NCBI GenBank assembly: GCA_002104985.1
Contig: MCGO01000010.1
Span: forward strand, 248,001 to 312,000
Length of the DNA: 64,000 nucleotides
Direction of reading: 5' to 3'
DNA from: Rhizoclosmatium globosum
Taxonomy: Eukaryota > Chytridiomycota > Chytridiomycetes > Chytridiales > Chytriomycetaceae
In this document: positions 32,161-42,149 of the stretch, piece by piece
Position numbering within the stretch: the first letter of the stretch is position 1
Layout of the letters: each line of letters opens with the position of its first letter
Position numbers and translations under genes: made by a program
The notes under the pieces: model-generated
Told to the model about the DNA's origin: nothing
Seen by the model: the letters and a program-made list of their open reading frames with translations, nothing else
Database searches by the model: none

Positions 32161-34987
32161 ATGCCGCCGCGGATCCAATCGGCGCTTCTTCTCTTTTGCA
32201 TCGGAGTTCTGATCATGATGGGTACATTCGCACGCCCTCGCCCTCAGCCGCGAGCTAACCCTCTCCCAAGGCGTCGTGTACCTGCACATCCCATCGGCCC
32301 CAATCCCGGTTCTGCACTCGCGCACGCGCCTCGACTTTCCCTTCCGCCTCAAATCACCCGTCAAAACAAGCGACGACGAGGCCGATTACGTCGTTCTCTT
32401 CTTCAAACCAGGAACCAGCGACGCCTTGCAGGTTGCCTGGGTGGCAAACAACCCCACCCTCCCCTCGGAACCAGGAAGCGACGAATCAACGGAATCGCCT
32501 CAAAAACGACTTCACAATCCCGTCGTGCAACTCTATGAAGCCCCAATTGCCTCGTTCCTCACCCCAGATGCTCTTGCCGCTCCTCCTTACCTCACTCCAA
32601 ACAGCCTTCCGGCAGTCCCACTCCGCTACTTGGGCGCCGAGAAAATCCCGGGAAAGCTGCATGTGATGTCAATCTCGAAATTCACATACCCAAACCCATC
32701 TCTCGCCCTCCTCTATTTCAAAATCGGGGGCGGAGGCGAATCTTACTCCTTCCACACAAAAGTCATTGAAATGTTCAGTAATAACGAAGCGGCTTCCGAG
32801 ATTCATCGTTCAGATTCCGGGTGTTTCAAAGACGGCATCCCTTGTGGATGTGTCAACTTTCTTTCATCTGACAAGGAGAGCTGTACGCATGACGGTGCGT
32901 TGAAGGCTTTCGAATTTGAAATGCCAGGGAATATGTGGATCAACAAATTTTTGTACACGTATCGGAAATCGTTGTTGTATTGGCGGCAGTTGGATGATTA
33001 CATGTTTCGAATGATTCCAACGGCGGACAGCAAAATACACGGAAAAATTGAGAGTGAATCGGTGAATGCGGGACCAATGCATGATAAACCAGGGTATGGC
33101 TCTGGTTTCAAGAGTTTGGCGTTGGTGGAAATGTTTGCAGAGTGAGTCTTTCGAATTCACTTGAATCCAGTACTTATGGAATCATATCAGGGAAGGTGCT
33201 CAAACTGTGCTTGACTTTCGATACAAAGCTGATGGTGATGATGACTTCTGGTTTTATATTTTCATCAACCATCGCGGAGTTGGACAAACGAATTGGACTC
33301 AGACTATCGTTCACAAAACCTTTGAATCACTTCGACAAGTGAATGATCTTCCAATTCAATTCGACGACTACTATTTCATCAACAATCCTGTTGTTTCCAC
33401 GGCTCGGAACGGTACCTGTGCTGTCTTTCTGTGGAAGGGAATTTTGCATGTGTTTGATTACGTTGGTTCAAAGAATCTTGTGAGTGGTGCGCCTCATGGA
33501 TTAACTTTGATGAAGTCAAGACTTGTCAAATCACTTCAAACCAATGTGCGAATGAGGGGAGCAGTTGTTGATGATGACGGACTGTTGATTGCCATGGTCA
33601 CAGATGTGAGAAACCAGTGTTTGAGTGGTGTACTGAGCTAAAGTTTCATTCTTAGACGGATAACGTAATTAGTCTTCAGCGAAACTTTACAGTCCGGCCG
33701 AGGCCTGAACCGCTTCCTGTGGACCCTGTTTACGAAACTCTCGCTCCTGATCTCGCTGCTCAAGAAGCAAAGGAGCGAAATGTCGCGACTCAAGAACAAC
33801 CCCAAGAACAATCTCAACAACAACAACAACCCAAGCCTCTCAATCCAGCTGAAGCTTTCTTCCGCGCACCTTTCGAAATTGGATTCCTATTCGACGCACA
33901 ACCCTCAGTCTCCAACATCGGAAGTGTTGCCAACCTGCAAAACCCAGAAACCCCACCACCTCCAAAACCAGTATTCACAACCACTCTCGTAGATACACTT
34001 GAACGAGGCCCCTGGCGCCTAGACAAACTCTGGTCCCCAGATTTTTTGAACGAAGTCTCCCTCAAAAAGGCATCAATAGTTTCCATCGCCCTTGTCCCAC
34101 CCCAATCAACACCAGACTCCCAACCACCCGCAAAACTAATCAGTCTCCTCTGGAGCAACGACGTTCTCACAGTTCTAAACCTCTCCGCCTCCCAAAAAGA
34201 TTCCTTCGTCCTGCGGTTCATGCAAGAAAAATGGGTCATGTTTATGGGAATGGCGTTTGTCGTGGCCATGTTTGTGCAGTATGAGATTGCATGGGCTGCG
34301 CGAGACGCGATGTTGAGAGCGTATTTTGCGCGTCCGTTTCCAGCGGCGGTTGTGGCGGGGGCTGTTGTGAGTCATCAGAGGGCTTTGGCGGCGACTGTGG
34401 CGCATGAGGAGGCTGTACGAGCGGCTTCGGTTGCTCATGATGCGATGGTGCAGAATGCTGCGTCGCGTGTTGCTGATGCCCAGGCTTCGTTTGTTGCAGC
34501 AAATGGAGGGAATCATGCGGCACCTGTGGATGAAAGTGGGTCGGCTCAGAGAGTTGCGGTAGCCGCTCACGATACTATGATGCAAGAGGCAGCGTCACGT
34601 ATTGCTGAAGCACAAGCATCAGTTGAACAAGCTTCCGTGAATCAGCCACCGACTATGGAAACCTCAGCAACGCATGAATCTATACATAGATCTGCTATGC
34701 AAGATGCTGCTCTTCGTGCAGCTGCAGCACAGGCACGGATGGCAGCAGCAGCGCAGGAACGTATCGCTGCTCATCAAGCCGCCATGCAGGCATCTTTGAA
34801 CGTGACGGCACCGTCACTGTCTCACGCAAATGAACCATCCACCCACGCAACTTCGACTTCGACAAGAGTGACTGTAACTGTGGAAGGAGGGATACGAAGA
34901 CGAACAACCACAACCACAACTGTGTCAGAGAATGGAGAAGTCTCGACAAGTTCTACAACTGTAGAATCTAGTGATTTCGCTGAATAA
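32161..34987 (+). CDS. Unrecognised type I membrane protein with signal peptide and Ala-rich cytosolic tail
   Basis: The exons are 32161-32205, 32255-33141, 33191-33605 and 33656-34987 (892 residues). The first splice (49 nt, GTTCTG to GCGAG) gives a clean signal peptide, SALLLFCIGLTLSQG. About 600 lumenal residues follow, with recurring beta-like strands (LWKGILHVFDYV, DGLLIAMVTD, LISLLWSNDVLTVL) that suggest a beta-propeller. One membrane helix lies at about residues 640-662 (WVMFMGMAFVVAMFVQYEIAW). The tail has loose repeats of an Ala-rich helix (AASRVADAQASF, AASRIAEAQASV, AALRAAAAQARM) and a Thr/Ser-rich end. A role in the ER or secretory pathway is inference from topology only. Confidence 0.7.
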
Positions 34988-35071
34988 AATTATGAGATTA
35001 GAATGTAGTTCGTTCGTGAAATCATGTAGTTCTTTTATGGGTACTTCAATGCCAAACAAACGAACACCGCT

Positions 35072-36859
35072 TCAATTTCCAAATCGAATCCTCTCGTCCC
35101 TATCACCAAAGTGATTAAACTCTACATGCCACCCTTTTCGCACCATGGCAGTCATGAGCAACATGAACGTCTCATCCACAACCTCACGTGTGTCCAAGAC
35201 GGCTTGAGAAAATTCCAGCTGCAACGTTGCAAAATCTGCGGTAGGTGAAAGATTTTGTACACGGTCTTGGAACACTTGTCGAGCTAAACATGAGTGATAG
35301 AAGGCTTTGAAATGGTCCATTGGTTTCGATGATTCAAGGAACCAGAGACACACTTTCCAGTCTTTTGGGGTGATTGGTTTAATTGGAACAAGCGATGGTG
35401 GTCCGGCGTTAGATTGAACCAGTGATTTGAGAGTTTCGATTGACTCTGACCCTTGTTGATACGACAAGAGGATCCGATAATCATCGGTCTGTCCATCAAA
35501 GAGTTTCTTCAAGTCTTTGGGTACGACTTTTGAAACATGACGAGCAAGAGATGGTTCCAGCAGCACATCTAAACCCAACACTGATTTATAGCCAAACACG
35601 AAAGTTTCGCGATCAGAGACTTGTTGGAGAGGCAGGATTAATGAATCTACTTGCTCATTCCACAGTTTTGACGCATTGAGAGGTTTTCGAACAGGATCAG
35701 AATGGGATTCCGAGACTTTCTTTGCGAGGTCACGTACAAGTCCCTGTATGGCCAATTCACCACGTTCAACGTTAAGAGTACGCGTTACGACAACGTGGTT
35801 AGATTGGTAGCAGCAGTACATATTGAAGACGGAGAGTGGCAAAAAGACTTGCAGGAGCGTAAGTGGAGAGGAGCAGGCACCAATAAAAAACGAGAGCCCA
35901 ATGCCGACAAGGGTTCCCAAAAGTCCAGCCATTGTAGACTGTGCACCACTCTTTGCAGTCACATCTCCCAAATTATCTTGCAGAGTAAAGCCCTTGTGAA
36001 TGGCAGCCCGTGACGCAGAAGAAGCGAGCCACCCAATATTCTTTCCGATATTTGAAATGGACGCGATTGGAACAAACAAGTGGGGCATGAGTGGAGTCAA
36101 GAGTTCAAGGAGTGAGGAGAATTGAATCAATGCGGCAGAGAGGAAGCGGAATCTCTTTGGTTGGTCGTCGAATTTCGTGGCTACGGATCCCGCGTAAAGG
36201 ACTCCTCCGAGGAGACCGAAACCGTCCTAATGTTTTTTTGGGGGAGGGAAGGAGGGAGATTCAGTGTGAGTCCAACATAACAGCCACATGACTCATAAGA
36301 AGGAGTATGTACTTTGATGATCCAGTTTGTGGTGGCAGCCAATCCAGCCGAGGCAGCTGCACCGAGACCTAGAGCGTGGAGGAGAGCCTGGGTTGACAGC
36401 GTACCAGTAACTAGAGTTGGTAGTTGGATCTTTACTTTAGTATACCCAATACGCCCTAAGATGATACGCACCAGTCCCTGAGACCGAGTGAGCAAACTGC
36501 CAAAGCGAGTATGGCAGATAGTCCGTTGAGACCGAGCGCGGATAGTTCTTTGGCAGAAATGTGACCATCAGCGCGTCCAACGTCTTCCGTGCGAACCCTG
36601 TCTTCTCCGCGGCGTCTACTTCCGAATTCGCAGGGTTCGAATTCAGCGGCGAAGAAGGCGCGCCGATCGAGTGCGCGCGTGTCGACAGTCGCCACGCCGC
36701 GTCAGACGAACCCGCAGACGACGTGGTCCACGTTTCGGTTTCGCCGGCCCGTCGGCGCTGCGAAATTGACACGGGTCGGTGCTGACTAAACAAGGCTGCG
36801 GGCTTGGTGTTCTTGCTGTATCTGGTGTTCAGGCGGCAGCAGTGCCAGATACGAATCAT
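35072..36859 (-). CDS. RUS family protein (DUF647, RUSF1-like)
   Basis: Named after plant ROOT UVB SENSITIVE proteins; their biochemical role is unclear. The exons on the minus strand are 36472-36859, 36313-36410 and 35072-36226 (546 residues). Family landmarks are FLPKNYPRSVSTDYLPYSLW, QALLHALGLG, NWIIKDGFGLLGGVLYAG, FDDQPKRFRFLSAAL and the strongest block, SNIGKNIGWLASSASRAAIH followed by DNLGDVTAKSGAQSTMAGLLG. Several hydrophobic helices follow. The N-terminal 60 residues are Arg/Ser-rich with few acids and could be a mitochondrial presequence. It lies 37 bp downstream of MPC2 on the same strand. Confidence 0.9.
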
Positions 36860-36896
36860 TCTTTTTTTAAGTCAATTTATTCTGTTATTCTACAAT

Positions 36897-37411
36897 CTAC
36901 ACTGGCCCGTATCCCAAAGTCCCTGCCAACTGCTCCGTCTTGGCTGGCTTTGCAATCGAATCAACCATCTTGCTTTGTTTGCGCTCATAGTCCCAAATTC
37001 GTAACAGCTGGTAAATTCCAGTAGCCCCCACAAACAGATTCACACTCATAAGATTGTAATTGACTGGAATGATCTGCGTTGAGTAACGTGCCCAAATAAG
37101 TCCTGTTGCTGCAAGTGTTGCCGACTGGGACACGGACAGTTTCTCAGCAGGTCTGTTCAAGTCTTTCAATCCAGCTGCAACGATTCCCCATTTGACGATC
37201 GGGCACCAAAACCATATTGTGAGAGGCCCTGTTTTGTGATCCCATTAGAAATTCAGTAAAGGGTATGATGTAAGGAGGTTCCACATGGGATTCACAATAC
37301 ACGATATCATCAAAGACGGCATCCTTTACCTTGTGGTCCATGCAAGAACTTGGAAAAGGCAGAGACTGTCGTTGACGTTGTGGCTGCGGATGTTGCTGCG
37401 CTGGAAGCCAT
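36897..37411 (-). CDS. MPC2: Mitochondrial pyruvate carrier subunit 2
   Basis: MPC2 pairs with MPC1 in the inner membrane to import pyruvate. The exons on the minus strand are 37330-37411 and 36897-37228 (137 residues). Diagnostic blocks are GPLTIWFWCPIVKWGIVAAG, DLNRPAEKLS, TGLIWARYSTQIIPVNYNL and NLFVGATGIYQLLRIW, in order and at the expected spacing. The two or three membrane helices are as in other MPC2 proteins. The regulator just downstream (37605-39088) resembles ERT1/AcuK, which controls non-fermentable carbon use, and a D-lactate dehydrogenase lies 8 kb away. This may be chance. Confidence 0.92.
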
Positions 37412-37604
37412 TTAATTTTTGATTTTCAGGCAAATCGTACGACATTTTTCCGTCCGAATCGATCCGAATAAGGACCCTTTAGACACTTCATATCTTGGAA
37501 AAACTGGCGCTAAGAACTCTGTTTCAATTATTATGTAATGACAGCTTATTTTAATGTGACACACAGAGATTATATGAATTGAAAAAAGACGATAACTAAA
37601 CCGG

Positions 37605-39088
37605 TTACTCCATTACAGGCAAAAAGTTACCAGCAATTATAATAGGAATGGAATACCGGTCCCTTCGAATAGTAAAACTGAAACAACAACTGACTCCCTC
37701 CCTCAAAGTCCGTTCCGCAGCCGAAACACCATCCTCATCTGGTTTCTTCAAAATACAACTCGTCAAAATCGCCTTCTGCCCTGCGTCGAACGCGATATTC
37801 CCATACTTTTCCCAATAATTCACAGCACTTTCTTCACTCATCAGTTCATAGATACTCAACCGCCCTTCCTTCAATTCCTCCATCGAAAGTCCAACCAATT
37901 CCGCAAACTCCTTATTGCACTTCCAAATCTCACCCGTTCTTCGCCATAGACAACTCGGAATTCCCATGGAACTAAACACACGGTCGTATTCAAGCAGCAT
38001 ACGTTCAAACGCTTCTTCGACAAGAACCAAGTCCATATCAGTCAGTCTCTGAGCAACCCACTGAAACCGAGGCCGAAACAGTCCCATCACATTCAAGATC
38101 CTCGTTCGGTTCTCTGGACTCATGTGTGTCTCCATCCACGAGTTCAGCTTCTTGTAGGAGTTGATGTAGTTGTACGGTTTCAGCAGACCAGCTTCAAATT
38201 TAGCGCTGATGACTTGGTTGAGACGATCTTCGTTTGTTCCGACAGTCATGGGGTCTGCAGCGGTTAGGACAAAACGTTCGGTGGAGGAGAGGGATTCGGG
38301 TTGGGCTGCAGCTGCTGCTTTTCGTGTTTCGGACGTAACACTGCTGTTGGAGACGCTACTTGCACGAGTCACTCGTTGATTTGCGGGTGCGGAAGAAGAT
38401 GGTATGTTGTTGTTGAGAGGGCTACTGTTGTTATTGTTGTTTGGTGTGCGATGGTTGTTGTTGGAGGCCGTTGCTGCTGCGGCAGCTGCAGCTGCAGCCA
38501 ACTGACTACTAATATCGACTGTTGGAGTCTCTAAAGACGCGAGGAATTCACTTATGATTGTTAATTCGTTGCCCATTGAATCCCCATTGAATAACGGAGG
38601 GAACATATTCCCAGGCCCAGGGCCTCCAGACGGAATTCCACTGCTAGTACCGTTTCCAAGAATCCCAGAATTTTGAAGATAAGCTGATTGATCGGGCTGA
38701 TTTGTTGTAAACGCTGTCATGGGGGCTGCATAGAGGTTCTGAATAGGCGTTTGTTGCGAGCTTCCGACGATAGGAGTCGCCGGAGACGCGGAGACTGAGT
38801 TTCCTCCATCAGGCTTCTTTGGTGGAACATCATCGCTACACAAGTGTGCTATTTTTCGACGTATACATCGTTGACATGGACGCCCATCATCTGTATTGGA
38901 GTTTAGAAACCGCCAATCACGCTATGAAGCTTCCGGTATAAGTAAATCAACTAACCACACGTCATGTGGCTTCTCCTGCAAAATACACATGCTTGCGACA
39001 CCTTTTTTCGTTTGGCCTTCTGTTTGGGTGGTTGTGGTTCAATTGGATCCAGCGGCGGCTGTGTAGATGAGTGGGCAGGATCGAACAT
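37605..39088 (-). CDS. Zn2Cys6-PAS transcription factor, ERT1/AcuK (RDS2) type
   Basis: These factors activate gluconeogenesis and ethanol- or acetate-use genes. The exons on the minus strand are 38956-39088 and 37605-38890 (472 residues). The zinc cluster is CVFCRRSHMTCDDGRPCQRC, followed by IRRKIAHLC, interrupted by a 65-nt intron after the third Cys. Low-complexity Asn, Ala and Ser tracts follow. The C-terminal half has the family block FERMLLEYDRVFSSMGIPSC, then a PAS fold (LWRRTGEIWKCNKEFAELVG, SIYELMSEESAVNYWEKYG) and an ending SIPIIIAGNFLPV. The start at 39088 gives MFDPAHSS; an upstream in-frame Met exists at 39199 but lies in a hydrophobic stretch that looks non-coding. Confidence 0.88.
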
Positions 39089-39420
39089 CGGAATCACTAA
39101 TCTGGCGAGGGTGAGGAGCGTTAGTTCGGACAAGAAGTTGAGAAGGAGGACAAAGAGCAGGTCGGTCGCTAAGTAGATAAGAGATGACAATGAACGCACC
39201 TTTGATGGGCTAGGTACTAGTGGTAGAAGGCAGTACGAAGGCTAGTTGGTTGGTTGGCGATTGGGAAGCACTCAGTTAGTCGGGGCAAAACGGCGGGAGG
39301 GCCCTTGGTCGGAACGGGTGGCTGCGGGATGAGAAGACGAAGACGGGGATGTCGGAGAGAAAAATCGGAAAACCCTCTTTTCTTTCCTTCTTCTTTCTCA
39401 AACAATCAATTTAATAATTA
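39089..39420. other. Intergenic region upstream of the ERT1-like gene
   Basis: It contains the promoter and 5' UTR of the Zn2Cys6 gene and the 3' flank of the RING gene at 39421-41277, both on the minus strand. A pyrimidine-rich patch lies at about 39380-39400. Nothing else was recognised. Confidence 0.35.
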
Positions 39421-41277
39421 TCACAAACTATCCTCCAGCTGTAATTCACGGCGACATGTAGGACAGTGTCTGGATACTTTGAGCCATTCGGATAAACAGG
39501 TCCGATGATAATTATGAGCACAACCAGGAAACTCCATTGCAGAATCTCCCATCGTAAAATCAGCCAAACAAATTGGACAGCAACTTTCAATGTTCCGCGT
39601 CGAGCTGATGATTTGAATGGGAATTTTGTTGATTTCCTCATCCGTTGTTCCAAGAGGTTGAATTGGCAAATTCATGTTCTGCGAAATTGCCATTATAGAT
39701 TCAATTAATGACAAAGAGATTCCATGATCGGCAAAGTCATCATCGGTGTCCACATCGAAACTCTCATTCATGGCTTGCTCCGAAAGTCGCATGAGATGTT
39801 GAGTCAACGTCTCAGCAGTATCTTCATTTGATTGATCCATGTTGTCACGCATTTCCCGGATTTCATTTGGATCGTTGGTGAATCCCATGAAGCGTCGCAA
39901 CATTCCCGAGTCAAATCCACTCATTCCCGCATTATACCTTCTAAGCAGTCTCTGAACCGGTGTTTCATCATCAATGCTCATATCACCAGCATTCAACTCT
40001 TCTGTGTGATCGCGATTCCCAAAGACAGTTTGATACCAGAGCTCCCCATCCTCAATCTCGTCTTCAGTTATATCTTCATCCTCTTCAACAGGTTGTCTTT
40101 CGTTTCGTAGGGGAGTTGGCGATTGTTGTTGTTCAGTTGACGAAATTCGCAGTCTTTCCAGCAGCGCATCTACTCCATTTTCGCTGGCCCTTCGTCTAAG
40201 AGCTGCTGAAGAAGGTGGGAGTGGGCGATGCGGCAAACTGGATCCACCAATACTGAGTGCTTCATTCAGACTGTATCTCACGTTATTCCGTGGAGGATTA
40301 GAGATGCGACCTGCGGCAGTCAATGAACCCATAGATGTTCTTGAAGGAGGTCTATTTGGTGGACTCGTGTTGCTTGCCCGTATTGGATGAATTTGAAAGA
40401 ATCCAAGGTCGGCATTGTTCACATTTGCAGGAGGATTGTTTGGAACAGGTGATGTACATTCAGGAGTTGAATCGTATGGCTGACAATCTCCATTTGGACT
40501 CTCGTATTTGATGGGGTTGTACACAGGAGTAGTTGTTGTTAAGTAATCCTGAATTTGTGAGATTCGAATTTGAGATGATTGAATAGCGGCATGCGTTGAT
40601 GATGATGTTGATGAAGATGCGGCGTTAGGATTTATCAGTGATGCAGTTGGTGCTACTGATATTCCATTTGCCTGGCATTCCATATGTACAGGACTCGATG
40701 ATTTTGAGGTGGATGACTTTCGAGGACTTGATTTACTCGTATGAGAGCTACTTTTTCTACTTTCACTACTGGGAGATCCCTGATCGTAGTTGGGGTTCCA
40801 ACTACTAAGAGTTGAGATTCTTGGAATCCTTTCCAATTGGGGCTTTTGAATCAGCTTTGAGCGCGATCCTGATATAGAAGGTAGGTTTCTTGCATGTCGT
40901 TCTGTGGGAATCCTTGAACTGCTAAGGTGTGGTTGACTTGATGGCGTTGAGAGTGTAGAACCAGCAAGTTCCGCGAACGAAGAATATTCCGATGATCTCT
41001 TCGAACTCCTTTCTCTTCGAGTTCTATCTTGTGAGACATTATTTCGGCTTTGAGATGGCACTGACGGACGCTGTACAGCCACGGGGTTGACAATGTCCAA
41101 GCGATCTTCCAGCTCCCTCGCCTCTGTCAAACTGTCAGCGCCAAGAGAACACATAATTGCGTTCAAAATACCTTCCATAAGTCGAGCTACTCGCTGTCTA
41201 GCACTCTCCAAAAGGTTTTCCAGATCGGGTTGATTTGTGTTCATTGTCTTTCTTTGAAACCAAGAAGTTAAGAACAT
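39421..41277 (-). CDS. RING-H2 E3 ubiquitin ligase (C-terminal RING)
   Basis: A single exon of 618 residues, or 607 if the Met at 41244 (MNTNQPDLENLLESARQR) is used. The N-terminus is helical. The middle is long, disordered and rich in Ser, Asn and Pro. The RING-H2 domain is at the C-terminus: CCPICLADFTMGDSAMEF, then GCAHNYHRTCLSEWL and CPTCRRELQ. This layout resembles yeast and fungal RING-H2 ligases such as Tul1/San1-type proteins only in general form. No transmembrane segment was seen, so a cytosolic or nuclear role is likely. Substrates are unknown. Confidence 0.82.
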   Translation of the reverse strand: MFLTSWFQRKTMNTNQPDLENLLESARQRVARLMEGILNAIMCSLGADSLTEARELEDRLDIVNPVAVQRPSVPSQSRNNVSQDRTRRERSSKRSSEYSSFAELAGSTLSTPSSQPHLSSSRIPTERHARNLPSISGSRSKLIQKPQLERIPRISTLSSWNPNYDQGSPSSESRKSSSHTSKSSPRKSSTSKSSSPVHMECQANGISVAPTASLINPNAASSSTSSSTHAAIQSSQIRISQIQDYLTTTTPVYNPIKYESPNGDCQPYDSTPECTSPVPNNPPANVNNADLGFFQIHPIRASNTSPPNRPPSRTSMGSLTAAGRISNPPRNNVRYSLNEALSIGGSSLPHRPLPPSSAALRRRASENGVDALLERLRISSTEQQQSPTPLRNERQPVEEDEDITEDEIEDGELWYQTVFGNRDHTEELNAGDMSIDDETPVQRLLRRYNAGMSGFDSGMLRRFMGFTNDPNEIREMRDNMDQSNEDTAETLTQHLMRLSEQAMNESFDVDTDDDFADHGISLSLIESIMAISQNMNLPIQPLGTTDEEINKIPIQIISSTRNIESCCPICLADFTMGDSAMEFPGCAHNYHRTCLSEWLKVSRHCPTCRRELQLEDSL

Positions 41278-41338
41278 GTCAGCATAGTTATTTTATTAAG
41301 GAGCTGACGCAAATGGGAGGAATCAAAACCAACGGAAA

Positions 41339-41860
41339 TTACTGAGCAACAGTTGTCTCTTCGCGACGTTCTGGGTGCTCCATAGAACAAAAACGGAACC
41401 AGCACATGGTGTTGCGACGGACTGAAACATTTGCAACTTCAGCCTTGACAGCGACTGGCTCAATGCCGCGACGGTTGAGTGTTTTCCGGCTTCCGTTTGG
41501 ACACAACGTGAAAAAGCAGTACGAATTGCGGCGGACAAGAGCAACTCCAACTTGGCCTTCAGTAGCACTAGGAATCATGGAAGCAATAGAATCACGACGT
41601 TCTGGATGTTCCATAGAACAGAATCTGAACCAACACATTGTGTTTCGGCGGACTGGAATAGTAGCTACTTGAGCCTCGGCAGCCACTGCAACTGGAATAA
41701 CAGAATCGCGACGTTCAGGGTGTTCCATGGAGCAAAATCGGAACCAACACATGGTATTGCGACGAGTTGGACTTGTGGCAACATTAGAATCCGCTGGCAA
41801 AGATGCTGGAAGAGCCAAAGTCAACTGGCAAATAGCAAGGAGAACAAATAAGAATTGCAT
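41339..41860 (-). CDS. Secreted multi-peptide precursor with four Cys-loop peptides between Arg-Arg sites
   Basis: A single exon of 173 residues. Residues 1-17 are a signal peptide (MQFLFVLLAICQLTLAL). The rest alternates spacers of 16-20 residues with dibasic-bounded units. Residues 35-49, 73-87 and 150-164 are the identical peptide NTMCWFRFCSMEHPE, each preceded and followed by Arg-Arg. Residues 112-129 are a variant, NSYCFFTLCPNGSRKTLN, also between Arg-Arg. Every unit has two Cys four residues apart (CxxxxC), so each could form a small disulphide ring. This is the layout of Kex2/furin-processed hormone or pheromone precursors. The function is unknown. The ring resembles urotensin II (CFWKYC) in form only; common descent is not implied. 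Confidence 0.85.
   Translation of the reverse strand: MQFLFVLLAICQLTLALPASLPADSNVATSPTRRNTMCWFRFCSMEHPERRDSVIPVAVAAEAQVATIPVRRNTMCWFRFCSMEHPERRDSIASMIPSATEGQVGVALVRRNSYCFFTLCPNGSRKTLNRRGIEPVAVKAEVANVSVRRNTMCWFRFCSMEHPERREETTVAQ
41363..41764 (-). repeat. Four tandem peptide-coding units in the secreted precursor
   Basis: The units including flanking Arg-Arg codons are at 41708-41764, 41594-41650, 41468-41533 (variant) and 41363-41419. Among the three identical units, codons for Arg, Asn, Thr, Cys, Phe, Ser, Glu, His and Pro differ at third positions (and AGA versus CGN for Arg), but no amino acid changes. The spacers are far less alike. Confidence 0.85.
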
Positions 41861-41923
41861 AGTTAGGCTGAGTGTGTTAGAAAGCTTTATGAATATCGTT
41901 TTGATGTGACTTTGGTGTCCCCA

Positions 41924-41931
41924 GCTTTATA
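41924..41931 (-). promoter_or_regulatory. Candidate TATA box of the secreted peptide precursor
   Basis: TATAAAGC on the minus strand, 64-71 bp upstream of the start codon at 41860. The position is plausible for a TATA box with a short 5' UTR. No experimental support is available. Confidence 0.35.
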
Positions 41932-42149
41932 GCAGTTTTGATTCCCAAAGCGGCATATGAAGGCGGTATTAAATGCCGTTAATAGGCCAATGGTACCTGA
42001 AATATAATTGTTTTCTGGTTGGTTGAAATGGGTCAATGGGTCATAATCCCCTTCAACCCTTCCTCAAACTTTTTCAACAAATCAATACCAGAAGTCTCAT
42101 TATCACGAGTTATATTCACAAGTCAACGAATAAATCACAAGTCACAAAA

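Noticed and set aside
41339..41860. Homology of the Cys-loop peptides to animal urotensin II or somatostatin
   Set aside because: Only the ring size and aromatic-basic content agree. Peptides this short cannot show common descent, so it is recorded as resemblance.
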